A stretch of 64,000 bases of DNA from Geomicrobium sp. JCM 19039 (GTDB lineage Bacteria > Bacillota > Bacilli > Bacillales > Marinococcaceae), in assembly GCF_000698145.1 (NCBI RefSeq), contig NZ_BAXB01000016.1:25648-89647 (forward strand), read 5' to 3'. A model generated the notes under the pieces. The model did no database searches. It was not told where the DNA came from and saw nothing but the letters and a program-made list of their open reading frames with translations. A program made the position numbers and the translations under genes. Below are positions 27,733 through 36,812 of this stretch, in pieces (positions within the stretch are counted from its first letter, which is position 1; each line of letters opens with the position of its first letter).

Positions 27733-28668
27733 TTACGATTGTGCATGCCCAGCCAGTACATACAATACAACGGTGGAAGCGAGATGGGAAGAGAAATCTG
27801 TTTGGTCTTGCTGTGGATAAACTTCCACGAAGTCCATTCCGCATAGCCCTTGTTTGCCTAGCTCATGGATCACAGTGAGCAACTCATAGGAGGTAAGGCC
27901 GTTAGTATCAACCGGTCCACCTGGATTGTACGCATGGTCTAACACATCACTACATATGGAAAGATATACAGCATCTGTACCTTTTGATGCTTGCTCATAC
28001 ATATCTCTAGCTAGTTGACGTAAATCCTTTGTTTCTTTAAATTCATTCACAGTGCGAGTGATTGCCCCAGCTTCCTTGGCGAACTTTCCACTTTCTGGCT
28101 TATTTCGTGGTCCATGAATTCCCGCGTGAACGAGTGCAGTATTCTCTACCGCATCAAGCTCATATAGACGGGCAAATGGCGTATTTCGTGCATACAAATC
28201 ACCATTGAAATCAGGCATGTTGTCATAGTGAGCATCTAGATGAATGATGCCGAGCTTTTTGCCGGGGTTCGTCTCAGCCCAGCCTTTTAGAATTGGATAG
28301 GTAATGCTATGATCCCCACCTAAAGCGACTGGGAAGACGTCTTGCTCCCAAGTATGTTTGGAGAAGGACGTAATCCGTTGCATCGTGTTTTCAACTTCAG
28401 CTGGAATGACATCCACATCACCCATATCTGATAGCTTGAGGTGTTCAAACACATCAATATCGTCAAGTTCAGGTAAATAACCGCTATACCTAGCAGAAGC
28501 AAGGCGCATCGATTTTGGACCGAGCTCGACCCCAGTGTAGTCTCCCCACGTAACGCCTCCTTCCCAAGGAACGCCGTATACGACGACATCCGTGTCTTTT
28601 ATATTTTTGTCAATTGCCCATTTAGCTCCTAAAAAACATGGCGTATTCCCATATACATAAGCACTCAT
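27733..28668 (-). CDS. Agmatinase/arginase family ureohydrolase, atypical
   Basis: 311 residues. The binuclear metal site is recognisable: GGDHS at 117-121 and DAHYD at 145-149. The third motif, normally SxDxD...DP, reads SICSDVLDHAYNPG at 237-250, so the first metal-binding aspartate is replaced by Cys239 and the usual DP by DH. The substrate is therefore uncertain: agmatine, a guanidino acid or another guanidino compound. It precedes lplJ in opposite transcription order with only a 22-base gap, so it is probably transcribed after it. Confidence 0.8.
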   Translation of the reverse strand: MSAYVYGNTPCFLGAKWAIDKNIKDTDVVVYGVPWEGGVTWGDYTGVELGPKSMRLASARYSGYLPELDDIDVFEHLKLSDMGDVDVIPAEVENTMQRITSFSKHTWEQDVFPVALGGDHSITYPILKGWAETNPGKKLGIIHLDAHYDNMPDFNGDLYARNTPFARLYELDAVENTALVHAGIHGPRNKPESGKFAKEAGAITRTVNEFKETKDLRQLARDMYEQASKGTDAVYLSICSDVLDHAYNPGGPVDTNGLTSYELLTVIHELGKQGLCGMDFVEVYPQQDQTDFSSHLASTVVLYVLAGHAQS

Positions 28669-28690
28669 TCGATACTCTCTCCCAACATGA

Positions 28691-29683
28691 TTAGCTCGTA
28701 ATTAACGTAATGAGATCTTCTCGGTCAATGGCACCAAAATATTTTTTGGTGTCTAACTGCTCAACAGCAACTCGAATGTCTTCTTCTTTGTAGCGGGTGC
28801 CAACAAAATGTGCCTCAGCTTCTTCTATTTCTCCAGTGCCGAAGAAATCACCAAAAATATTCATCTCCGAGATGACCCCTTTTTTCACTTTAAAACGAAA
28901 ATCCACGAGCCCAGCTTGGAACTTTTTAGAACGCTTAATATCGTAAGAAGGGGATTTCCCGTAGTTCCATTCCCATTTTTGGTACCGTTCTTCAGAAATT
29001 TGCTGGATCTTTTCCCAATCTTTATCCGTTAACGTGTAGCGCGAAAAATGAGCGTCCCCTGCAAAAATTGATTGGAGAAGACGTTCCTTGAAGTCTTCCA
29101 TGCTTAAAGGTTTCTGAATAAACTCGTTAATGTTCGCGACGCGGCTACGTATGGATTTAATTCCTTTTGAACGAATCTTCTCGTCGCTTACATTTAGAGC
29201 AGACACGACATTCTCAATTTCAGAGTCCAGCATCAATGTGCCGTGACTAAACATTCGCCCTTTCGTCGCAAACTGGGCATTACCAGAAATCTTCCGGCCG
29301 TCTGCGTGTAAATCATTTCGACCGCTTAACTCAGCAGGTACGCCCATTTGCTGGAGTGCTTCCACAACGGGCTCGGTGAATTTTTTAAAGTTACTGAAAC
29401 TATTCCCATCATCATTTGTAATGAAACTAAAGTTTAAGTTTCCAAGATCATGATAGACAGCACCACCACCAGATAACCGGCGTACGACGTGCAAGTTATG
29501 GTCGTTCACGTAGTCACGATTTATTTCTTCAATCGTATTTTGGTTTTTACCGATTATAATGGAAGGTTCATTAATGTAAAAAAGCAAATACACATCATGT
29601 TCGTCAAAATGTGTAAGGATGTACTCTTCGATTGCTAAGTTTATTCGTGGATCTGTCGTGTTTGCATTATCAACAAAAATCAT
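28691..29683 (-). CDS. lplJ: Lipoate-protein ligase
   Basis: About 330 residues of the LplA type. The lipoate-binding segment VVRRLSGGGAVYHDLGNLNFSF and the catalytic-lysine region ADGRKISGNAQF are clear, followed by the C-terminal accessory domain. It activates lipoate or octanoate with ATP and attaches it to 2-oxoacid dehydrogenase and glycine cleavage proteins. The ATG at 29683 follows AAGGAGGATG. The ureohydrolase gene lies downstream on the same strand. Confidence 0.9.
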   Translation of the reverse strand: MIFVDNANTTDPRINLAIEEYILTHFDEHDVYLLFYINEPSIIIGKNQNTIEEINRDYVNDHNLHVVRRLSGGGAVYHDLGNLNFSFITNDDGNSFSNFKKFTEPVVEALQQMGVPAELSGRNDLHADGRKISGNAQFATKGRMFSHGTLMLDSEIENVVSALNVSDEKIRSKGIKSIRSRVANINEFIQKPLSMEDFKERLLQSIFAGDAHFSRYTLTDKDWEKIQQISEERYQKWEWNYGKSPSYDIKRSKKFQAGLVDFRFKVKKGVISEMNIFGDFFGTGEIEEAEAHFVGTRYKEEDIRVAVEQLDTKKYFGAIDREDLITLITS

Positions 29684-29791
29684 AAAAACATCCTCCTTCA
29701 TCTATCATCTATTGTATAGAAGGTCGCGAATGTTTGCACGTATCGGCGTATATTTATGATATACTAATTTGAAAATAAGGAGTGATGAGTC

Positions 29792-30046
29792 GTGACTGTA
29801 CTTAAGCAAATTGTGATGGATAATGTCCAGGAAATTGTCCATCACGTATCCGCGCGTAAAGTAGAATGCATTGTCGCAGCGGTTCTATTGGCTGTAGCTG
29901 CTGTCATCGGTTGGTTAACAACGGGAATTATTGACTCGGGCCGAAATGGCATTATTCGCTTTTATGTCGGTGGAACGTTTTCATTTTTCGTAATGTTTAT
30001 GATTTATTTGTACATTGATCAGTTGTTGTCATTAAAGAAAGCGTAA
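29792..30046 (+). CDS. Hypothetical two-helix membrane protein
   Basis: 84 residues. A soluble N-terminus (about 1-24) is followed by two membrane helices at about 26-48 and 57-78. The start is GTG with AAGGAGTGATGAGTC before it. The family is not recognised. Confidence 0.6.
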   Translation: MTVLKQIVMDNVQEIVHHVSARKVECIVAAVLLAVAAVIGWLTTGIIDSGRNGIIRFYVGGTFSFFVMFMIYLYIDQLLSLKKA

Positions 30047-30190
30047 ATGACAGGCTTTTTTTGCACTTTTACTTTATATCTGTCAAAATCCCTCATAGGT
30101 GTCTATGCTGGGATTTTGTTATGTGCAATGTATTCTGTGAGATGAACGGAAATTATTTAAATAACAACCTCATTAAAGGGTGTGAGAAAA

Positions 30191-30942
30191 TTGAATCGAA
30201 CGTTATCTAAATCAGCAGTCTTTGTCATGTTTTTCGCGCTAGTCGTCGTCGTTGTTGTAAATGCGATGGCAAATGGATTGCCAATCAATGGACAAACGAC
30301 AGGTGAAATTGCCGATCAGATCGGTTTACTGTTCATTCCGCCAGGTTATGTATTTTCGATATGGGGACTTATTTATGTGCTTCTTCTCATCTGGCTAGCT
30401 AAATTCATGACGTCAAATGGGCGGAGGAAATCATTTGCTCCGGCACTATTGTACCCGTTTCTAGGAAGTGCGATCGGAAATGCTGGGTGGCTAATTAGCT
30501 TCCATTATGAATGGTTCTACGTGACGATGTTGTTTATGTTGTTGCTGCTTTTTTCACTCATACGTTTACATTGGTTAATTTCAAATGCAAGAGATCGTGG
30601 TCCTTTTGATTTATTTCCAATTTCTGTATATATCGGTTGGGTATCAATTGCAACAATTTTAAATGTTGGTATTGTGCTTGTAGCAATGGCGTCGACCCGA
30701 TTGAAGGAATCATTGTTTCAGGCCAAGTGTGGACCATCATCGTATTAATTATCGGGGTTGTACTCGCCATAACATTCATGAACAGGTGCAAAGATGCGGT
30801 TTACCCGCTCGTTTTTATATGGGCATATATCGGCATTGGTATTGAACGCGCCGAAGGGTTTGAGATCATTTCAATGACGTGTTGGATTCTCGTAGTCGTG
30901 GTGAGCATCATGACTTTGATTCACCTTATTAAGAGAAGGTAG
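30191..30942 (+). pseudogene. TspO/MBR-like tryptophan-rich membrane protein, frameshifted
   Basis: The first frame has FIPPGYVFSIWGLIYVLLLIW, typical of TspO-related proteins, and several further helices; the second supplies GQVWTIIVLIIGVVLA, FIWAYIGIGIE and the last helices. Adding one A to the AA near 30690 joins them into about 250 residues. TspO relatives bind porphyrins or act as stress-related membrane proteins; the role here is unknown. The TTG at 30191 follows AAAGGG at workable spacing; a GTG at 30182 is too close. Confidence 0.72.
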
Positions 30943-30996
30943 GTTACACGTGCTTGAAAAAGGGAAGGGTGTACTGATAAGAAAGGAATGATAAAT

Positions 30997-31221
30997 ATGG
31001 CAGTAACGAAGGAAGATATTCACCAACTCGTCGATCGTTTAAAAGAAGATCAGTTAGATGAAGTGTATGAACATGTGAAGGATCTCTTAGAAGGAGAGCA
31101 AGTTGACTTTACCGATAGTGAAATTGATGGGCTTGTAGACCAAGACGAATACTATAAAGATGAAGAACGAGCATCAGACGTGCAAAAACAACAAGATCTT
31201 TCTGTACGTGAGAAGTTATAG
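30997..31221 (+). CDS. Small acidic helical protein, unknown function
   Basis: 74 residues, MAVTKEDIHQLVDRLKEDQLD continuing to a Glu/Asp-rich second half. It has amphipathic helices and no membrane segment. The N-terminal half resembles the DNA-binding or dimerisation helices of small antitoxin-like proteins, but no toxin gene is adjacent. AAAGGAATG precedes the ATG. Confidence 0.6.
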   Translation: MAVTKEDIHQLVDRLKEDQLDEVYEHVKDLLEGEQVDFTDSEIDGLVDQDEYYKDEERASDVQKQQDLSVREKL

Positions 31222-31227
31222 GATAAG

Positions 31228-31260
31228 AGTGTCCCAGATGTACAGTCTGGGGCACTTTTG
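31228..31260 (+). terminator. Intrinsic terminator
   Basis: AGTGTCCCAGA and TCTGGGGCACT pair around a short loop, then TTTT. Confidence 0.8.
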
Positions 31261-31439
31261 CGTAATAGTAGTTAAATGTCTTACAATTTCGCACAAATTG
31301 TATAGACTATGGGTGGAAGATGTGAAAGTTTGTGAAAGCCGTTTTTTTTGTTTAGTTCGGTTTGAAAATGGAAAAATGATAACTAGAGCAAAACAAAGCA
31401 AACAAAAATCTATGTATTTTATTTAGGAGGAAATGAATC

Positions 31440-31708
31440 ATGAATAAAAATTAGTATACGGTGCACTATCAAGTGTTTTTGCAGTCGGAATGTTAGCAGC
31501 ATGTGGTGATGATGCAGAAGATCCAGCAGGCGATGACATGAACGGAGATGGCGGCGCACCTGAAGAACCAGGTGACGACGATATGGACGGCGACATGGAT
31601 GATGACATGGGCGACGATGATATGGACGATATGGATGATACAGAAGACGATCTCGATTTAGATGAAGATATGGATGACGACATGGAAGATGACGACGACG
31701 ATATGTAA
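31440..31708 (+). pseudogene. Asp/Met-rich lipoprotein, frameshifted at the start
   Basis: The ATG at 31440 with AGGAGGAAATGA before it runs into a stop after four codons. Adding one A to the A5 run at 31446-31450 gives the signal peptide MNKKLVYGALSSVFAVGM with lipobox LAAC. The mature part is about 68 residues dominated by Asp, Glu, Met and Gly in DDDMDGDMDDDM-like repeats. It is probably an exposed acidic lipoprotein; cation binding is inference. A terminator follows. Confidence 0.65.
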
Positions 31709-31716
31709 TCATCTGT

Positions 31717-31759
31717 AAGAGAAAGAGCTGACCGATTTTAGGTCAGCTCTTTCTCTTTT
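31717..31759 (+). terminator. Intrinsic terminator
   Basis: AAGAGAAAGAGCTGACC and GGTCAGCTCTTTCTCTT form a 17-bp stem followed by TTT. Confidence 0.9.
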
Positions 31760-31812
31760 TAAAGAGAGTGGCGGCATGATATGATATGTCCGGATAGGAA
31801 GGGGATGACCTC

Positions 31813-32428
31813 GTGAAAAAAAAAGAAATGGTATGTTGTATGGAAAGGGCGTTCACCGGGCATCTATGAAACCTGGGCGGAATGTGAGAAGCAAGTGAAA
31901 GGGTATCAAGGGGCGAGGTATAAATCGTATCCGTCACTTCAAGAAGCAAAAGCAGAATACAAACAAGGGTATCAAAGTCCAAAATCTAGTGGACAGGTTA
32001 AACGCTCAACAACGACCACATCACCTATAGAAGAAAGTGTCAGTGTAGACGCAGGCACCCATGGGAATCCTGGACCTGTAGAATACCAAGGCGTATACAC
32101 AAAAGATGGAAAGCTTCTGTTTAAGAAAGAAGCGTATCCGCTTGGCACAAACAATATGGCTGAATTTCTTGCGATTGTGCATGCATTTAAATTTTTGCAT
32201 AACAACAAAATGAATGTTCCGGTCTATACGGATTCACAAACGGCGATGGGGTGGGTGAAAGCGAAGAAAGCGAAAGCAACGCTCGTTCGAAATGAGAAGA
32301 GTGTTGCTATTTGGGACGACGTGCAGGAGGCGGAACAATGGTTGCGTGACCATAATCCATCGTTTACGTTACTCAAATGGGATACAAAAGCCTGGGGTGA
32401 AATTAAAGCGGACTATGGTAGAAAGTAG
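31813..32428 (+). pseudogene. RNase H1-type protein with viroplasmin domain, frameshifted
   Basis: The GTG at 31813 (SD AAGGGGATGACC) is out of frame with the rest because the A run at 31816-31824 has nine bases where eight would keep the frame. Repair gives the N-terminal RNA/DNA-hybrid-binding viroplasmin segment KWYVVWKGRSPGIYETW, then an RNase HI domain with catalytic Asp in SVDAGTHGNPGP, Glu in NMAEFLAI and Asp in VYTDSQTAMGW. It degrades RNA in RNA-DNA hybrids. Without the repair, translation could start only at an internal GTG near 31895. Confidence 0.8.
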
Positions 32429-32497
32429 CCGTATGTTTGAGGAAACGTTTTGATAGGGAATATAATGATAAGTCATTGAACGAGGAGGTTAAACAGC

Positions 32498-33052
32498 ATG
32501 AAAAAGCAAACGGCAACCTTTGCTGGTGGGTGTTTTTGGTGTATGGTAGGTCCATTTCAAGCGGAAGATGGCGTGATGAGTGTCCGCTCGGGTTATACTG
32601 GAGGCCATACGAAAAATCCTACGTACAAGGAAGTTTGTTCGGATACAACCGGTCATGTAGAAGCGATTGAAATTGTATTTGATGAAGACGTGGTCAGTTA
32701 CAAGCGTCTGTTGACTATTTTTTGGCAGAACATTGATCCTACAGACGGTGGTGGACAATTTAACGATCGTGGTGAATCGTATGAGACAGCTGTTTTCTAC
32801 CATAATGAGGAACAGCAAACACTAGCGGAACAATCAAGAAAAGAGTTGCAAGAAACAGGTCCGTTTACAGGAGAGATTGTCACACCGATTCGTCCAGCAG
32901 CACCGTTTTATGATGCCGAAGAAGAGCATCAAGATTATCACTTGAAAAACCCTTTCCATTATCAATTGTACAAAAGAGGGTCTGGTAGGCAAGGTTTATC
33001 CAAAAGCATTGGGGGAATGAATGATGACGGATCGTCAAGAACAAAACCTTAA
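32498..33052 (+). CDS. msrA: Peptide-methionine (S)-S-oxide reductase MsrA
   Basis: 184 residues as read, with catalytic motif GGCFWCM at residues 10-16 and [10 protein letters not shown] near the end. It reduces methionine-S-sulfoxide in proteins. The last 25 residues look out of frame: one T added to the TTT near 32996 gives FIQKHWGNE and a stop at 33022-33024 that overlaps the msrB start as ATGA. The true gene is then probably 32498-33024, coupled to msrB. Confidence 0.9.
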   Translation: MKKQTATFAGGCFWCMVGPFQAEDGVMSVRSGYTGGHTKNPTYKEVCSDTTGHVEAIEIVFDEDVVSYKRLLTIFWQNIDPTDGGGQFNDRGESYETAVFYHNEEQQTLAEQSRKELQETGPFTGEIVTPIRPAAPFYDAEEEHQDYHLKNPFHYQLYKRGSGRQGLSKSIGGMNDDGSSRTKP

Positions 33053-33464
33053 AGAAAAGCTTACGAAAATGCAGTATGAAGTGACTCAAAATGATGCGAC
33101 TGAACCTCCGTTTCAAAATGAGTATTGGAATCATTTTGAAGAAGGGTTGTATGTGGATATCATATCTGGCAAGCCTTTGTTTACGTCTAAAGAGAAATTC
33201 GAGTCGAGCTGTGGCTGGCCAAGCTTTACGAAGCCGGTAGATGAAAAGGTTGTGGCTGAGAAGGTAGATACTTCTCATGGGATGAGAAGAACAGAAGTGA
33301 GAAGCCACGATGCAGATTCACACCTAGGCCATGTATTCCCCGATGGTCCGGGACCAGAGGGGCTCCGTTATTGCATCAACTCAGCATCGATTCGCTTTAT
33401 TCCTTATGATCAGTTGGATGAGTTTGGGTACGGAGAATATAAGAATAGGATCAAAGATAAGTAG
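33021..33464 (+). CDS. msrB: Peptide-methionine (R)-S-oxide reductase MsrB
   Basis: 147 residues with [28 protein letters not shown] and catalytic Cys in [13 protein letters not shown]. The two CxxC pairs that bind zinc in many MsrB proteins are absent, as in some other bacterial forms. It acts with MsrA on the other sulfoxide diastereomer. The start codon overlaps the inferred msrA stop. Confidence 0.92.
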   Translation: MMTDRQEQNLKEKLTKMQYEVTQNDATEPPFQNEYWNHFEEGLYVDIISGKPLFTSKEKFESSCGWPSFTKPVDEKVVAEKVDTSHGMRRTEVRSHDADSHLGHVFPDGPGPEGLRYCINSASIRFIPYDQLDEFGYGEYKNRIKDK

Positions 33465-33465
33465 A

Positions 33466-34373
33466 ATGAATGAACATTCCAGATTACTATCGCGAGAATA
33501 CTTCTTGGACCATCCCAATGCGTATCGCGAGTATTATGAGTTGCCCGCTGATGTAGATCATGAAATTCAGCGGGTTTTGCTTAACGGTAAACAGATTGCC
33601 TTTCAATATTTCTTCCCAGAGAAGTGTGAACAGTTCGTTTTGTTTTTGCATGGGTTTATGGACCATATCGGCCTCAAGGTCCATTTTTTCATCGATTAGT
33701 TAACGAAAATATAGGAGTGCTCGCCATCGACTTCCCAGGACACGGCTTTCAGAAGGGGATCTTTATCATATTGATGATTTTAATCGGTATGAAGAAGTGT
33801 TAGAAGAAGGGTTGGCACAACTCATTCAAAGAGGATACGGTGACCCTATCGTTATTGGCCATAGTACGGGTGGAGGCATTGCTTCGAATTATTTATGGAA
33901 TGATGAGCGACGCTTTCGTATTAAGAAGTTAATCTTAGTTGCGCCATTGGCGCGCACGAAAGGTTGGTTTACAACGAAGGTGGGGAGTGTGTTTATCAAT
34001 CTTTTTAGCGACGATGTTCACGGAAGTTTCGAACGAACTCAGGGGATGAAGGGTTTGTTGATAAGCAACGGACGGACCCTTTACAAGAAGATCGAATTCC
34101 TCTAGATTGGGTCAAAGCGCTGGTTGATTGGGAGAAATCTTTTCGAAAAGACAGCTCTCAGAAAGAGTCAACGCCAATTGCCATTTTTCAAGGCACAAAA
34201 GATGGACCGTGAGCTGGGAGTATAACTTGAAGTTCTATGACCGAAGGTTTGCCAATAAGAAGATCATCCTCATTGACGGTGGGGAGCATCAATTGCTTAA
34301 TGAAACAGAAGCGATGAAACAGATGGTTTATTCATTAATCGTTCGAGAAATAAAAAATAAAAAGAGGCACTAA
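33466..34373 (+). pseudogene. Alpha/beta hydrolase (lysophospholipase-like), four frameshifts
   Basis: Successive frames give a single hydrolase of about 300 residues: FVLFLHGFMDH, then VLAIDFPGHG, the nucleophile elbow VIGHSTGGGIASNY, KDGTVSW with the acidic region, and the catalytic His in DGGEHQLLNE. Breaks near 33685, 33747, 34040 and 34210 are each repaired by one or two bases. It begins one base after the msrB stop. Four lesions could mean a true pseudogene, but the retained triad and the pattern elsewhere favour sequencing error. Confidence 0.72.
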
Positions 34374-34392
34374 TAATGGGCCTCTTCTTTTT
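34361..34392. terminator. Bidirectional intrinsic terminator
   Basis: AAAGAGGC and GCCTCTTT around ten bases, with an A tract and a T tract, between the hydrolase and the convergent FbpB-like gene. Confidence 0.75.
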
Positions 34393-34400
34393 TTGCATGA

Positions 34401-34559
34401 TTAAGCTTCTTTCTTTGAAAAGCTTCTTTTCTTTAAGCGGCGCAATTGACGATCTTCAACACGTTGTTCAATTGCATTTAACATATCTCTATCTCTCTCA
34501 AGGTCTTGTTTATTCTGGTCTACAAGCTCTGAAAATGAAGTTCGGAATGGTCTGCGCAT
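34401..34559 (-). CDS. FbpB family small basic protein
   Basis: 52 residues, MRRPFRTSFSELVDQNKQDL followed by a charged helix and a Lys/Arg-rich end. This is the pattern of the FbpB/Fbp small basic proteins of Bacillus, which help the iron-responsive small RNA FsrA act during iron limitation. AAAAGGACGGAG precedes the ATG. I did not find a clear Fur box upstream, which leaves the iron link unproven here. Confidence 0.68.
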   Translation of the reverse strand: MRRPFRTSFSELVDQNKQDLERDRDMLNAIEQRVEDRQLRRLKKRSFSKKEA

Positions 34560-34724
34560 GGTTCTCCGTCCTTTTAATTAGTATATTCAAAGAAGAAGGT
34601 TTTTCCTTCTTGTAAGATTATTTTACCCTATTCTCTCTACTTTAAACATTGATAAATTGTTACAATTTGAAGAAAATGCGATATGATGACAGAAGTTTGA
34701 CGAAATAATCTTCAGACTTGAATG

Positions 34725-34753
34725 GTTTAAATCAAATTTTTGTAATGTATAAT
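34725..34753 (+). promoter_or_regulatory. Possible overlapping SigB/SigA promoter
   Basis: GTTTAA (34725-34730) is followed after 14 bases by ATGTAT, a weak SigB -10, and after 17 bases by a perfect SigA -10 TATAAT (34748-34753). It is 33 bases upstream of the YtxH-like gene, a family often under stress control. Confidence 0.4.
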
Positions 34754-34785
34754 AGGAGTAATTCATTTAAATCGGAGGGATCATC

Positions 34786-35184
34786 TTGACAAAAAGCAAA
34801 AAGCAATGGACATTTTGGGTCATCATCGGAGGGATTTCAGCAGCATTGAGCTATGTGCTGTTGAATAAGAATACGAGAGAAAAGACCGTCACCTATGTGA
34901 AGGAAGGTGCGCAGTTCGTTGACGAAACGAGTCGATTTGTAAAAGATAACCAAGAAGAAATTCGTACCCTTATTCGAGAAACGACCGATAAAGTGAATGC
35001 ACTTGTAAACGTTGCAAGCGCAGACGTAGAAGAAATAGCCAAACACACCTCCCATTTAAAAACGACTGCGACAGACTTTATTGATACAGCAAGAACGGCT
35101 GCGAATGAATTCAAACATCAAAAGCAAGTAGAAGAAACGCCACTTGATCTGCCTAAAGAAAATGGTGAGAAAAAGAATGTTTAA
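34786..35184 (+). CDS. YtxH-like general stress protein
   Basis: 132 residues: short basic start, one membrane helix (about 9-27), then a long helical segment with AQFVDETSRFVKDNQEEIR and repeated Thr/Ala/Asp residues, as in YtxH-domain proteins. The start is TTG with CGGAGGG upstream. Function is unknown; family members belong to general-stress regulons. Confidence 0.65.
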   Translation: MTKSKKQWTFWVIIGGISAALSYVLLNKNTREKTVTYVKEGAQFVDETSRFVKDNQEEIRTLIRETTDKVNALVNVASADVEEIAKHTSHLKTTATDFIDTARTAANEFKHQKQVEETPLDLPKENGEKKNV

Positions 35185-35238
35185 TGTCCTCTAGCTGCGG
35201 TAATACATACTATAATTGCAGCTAAGGAGGAGTTTCTT

Positions 35239-36037
35239 TTGGCACTAGCAGAAGAGATGAAACAACTAAAACAGGTAACGAATGATGAAGGTGTCCTAAC
35301 GATTTATCTAAATACAGATTTTGCCAATCAAAACCAACACCGTGGTGAGTGGAAGATTCGCCTGAAAAACGGTAGCAAAAGGTTGGTAGAATATGCGGAG
35401 AAGAGTGAGGACAAAGAGCAAGTAAAGCAACTAAAGCGCCTATTAGATGAAGTCGAGACGTACATTCAAGATAAGCAAGCAGAAATGCAACGAAGCTTAG
35501 TCATCATCGCATCGGCTGACGCGTCTCTCTGGTCTGCCACATGCTTCAAGTTCCAGTAGAGAGCGCCTTTCATTGGGAACGTACGCCAGAGCTAACCCAA
35601 CTGCACGAACTTTACAAAGAGTATCCGAAACTGGAGTCATCGTAACGCAAAAGCGGGACGTGTTACTCATTGATACGGCGTTAGGAGAAGTGCGTGATGA
35701 ACTGAAGTTTCATTGGAACTTTGAGACTGATGATTGGGTTCAGCGTGATGCAGGGCATACGAGTGCGCCTGGCGGAGCGGATACGGCAGCGGATGAATTT
35801 GATCGTCGCTTTGAAGAGAATATGCAGCGCTGGTACAAGAAGTTAGCCCCGATCTTAACGAAGGAGCTGAAATCTAGAGATTTGGATGATGCTTATTTTG
35901 TTGGATCAAAAGAAATGACAGATGAGCTTACACAGCATATTGATGACAGCAAAATCCGTGGCAAAGTGCAGAAGAATCTAGGGTCGAAACCGACTCATGA
36001 AATCCTGAACACCGTGTACGGAGAGTCTTTACGATAA
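35239..36037 (+). pseudogene. VLRF1/aeRF1-type release-factor-like protein, two frameshifts
   Basis: The first frame carries GVLTIYLNTDF and the charged helix to SLVIIASADASLWS; the second, after an intervening out-of-frame stretch HMLQVPVESAFHWERTPELT, carries VIVTQKRDVLLIDTALGEV and the C-terminal helical domain ending EILNTVYGESLR. One base near 35544 and one A near 35628 restore about 267 residues. The family is related to archaeal/eukaryotic release factor aRF1 and is thought to act at the ribosome. The TTG at 35239 follows AAGGAGGAG. Confidence 0.68.
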
Positions 36038-36045
36038 TAAAGAGA

Positions 36046-36083
36046 GAGCAGCCGGGTCACGTATGATCCGGCTGCTCCTTTTT
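36046..36083. terminator. Bidirectional intrinsic terminator
   Basis: GAGCAGCCGG and CCGGCTGCTC pair around a short loop, followed by CTTTTTG. It covers the end of the convergent folate-like gene. Confidence 0.85.
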
Positions 36084-36812
36084 GTTTTTGAGTAATTGTT
36101 TTAGTTCCTGTAGCACGGGCATGTTCACATAGTCATCATCTGAGATCGAGCTCCACTCAATGCCTGACGGCTTGACTTGTTCAGTTAGGTGTAATGCTTT
36201 CTCTTCTGTGATGATCCAATCAACGGGCACATCAAACGTTTCGCTCGGCAGCGTATCATCAATGAGTTGTAAGTGATGAATCGTCGTCACGACTGGCACC
36301 GGTCTGTTGCCTAGCTCGCGAATGATTCCGTACTCACGATCAGCAAAACCAGCCCCTTTACCAATACGGTGCCCGTTATGATCAACAGCAACAGAACCCA
36401 TAAGCATAAGGTCGATGTCAGGCAGTTGATGCAAAGGGATGATTTCACCATATGCATTAATATGTTTCAAACTAGCCGCTTTTCGCTCATCGCCCGCTGG
36501 AACACTGCCTGGCCTGACGATGATAAAGCCGTCTTTTAGGCGAGGTGTGGGGACGAGTAGCGTTTTTTGATCAGCGATGACTCTCGCTCGAATTGGAAGT
36601 TGTGGCGAATCAGGATTCACTTTCACGACGGTTGCTTTTTTATAAATATCTAGTTGGAATAGCTGCTCTGCCGCTCTTTCTGCCCCTTTAAAGTTCGGGA
36701 TTCTCCCATGAAGGGGGAAAGGAAACCGACCAGACTTCGTGCGCGTCAGTTCCTCCCACACGTCTTCTCTAATCTGTTGTTTTTCTTTCAGCTTGCACAC
36801 CTCCAGGCCCAC
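36057..36812 (-). CDS. 5-formyltetrahydrofolate cyclo-ligase-like protein
   Basis: About 245-251 residues related to the MTHFS/MTHFSD fold: IREDVWEELTRTKSGRFPFP, then LLVPTPRL and the nucleotide-loop-like GKGAGFADREYGIIRELG. Classical cyclo-ligase converts 5-formyl-THF to methenyl-THF; this longer group may differ. The start is uncertain: GTG at 36812 overlaps yihY, while a CTG at 36791 is best placed after GGAGGTG. It is coupled to the upstream yihY-like gene. Confidence 0.7.
   Translation of the reverse strand: MGLEVCKLKEKQQIREDVWEELTRTKSGRFPFPLHGRIPNFKGAERAAEQLFQLDIYKKATVVKVNPDSPQLPIRARVIADQKTLLVPTPRLKDGFIIVRPGSVPAGDERKAASLKHINAYGEIIPLHQLPDIDLMLMGSVAVDHNGHRIGKGAGFADREYGIIRELGNRPVPVVTTIHHLQLIDDTLPSETFDVPVDWIITEEKALHLTEQVKPSGIEWSSISDDDYVNMPVLQELKQLLKNKKEQPDHT

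Noticed and set aside
31419..31712. A His/Arg-rich frame and a Ser-rich frame on the minus strand
   Set aside because: They are antisense shadows of the Asp-rich lipoprotein gene and lack start signals.
34575..34700. Fur box upstream of the FbpB-like gene
   Set aside because: The AT-rich region has no convincing match to the 19-base Fur operator; only a short hairpin at 34592-34611 is visible.
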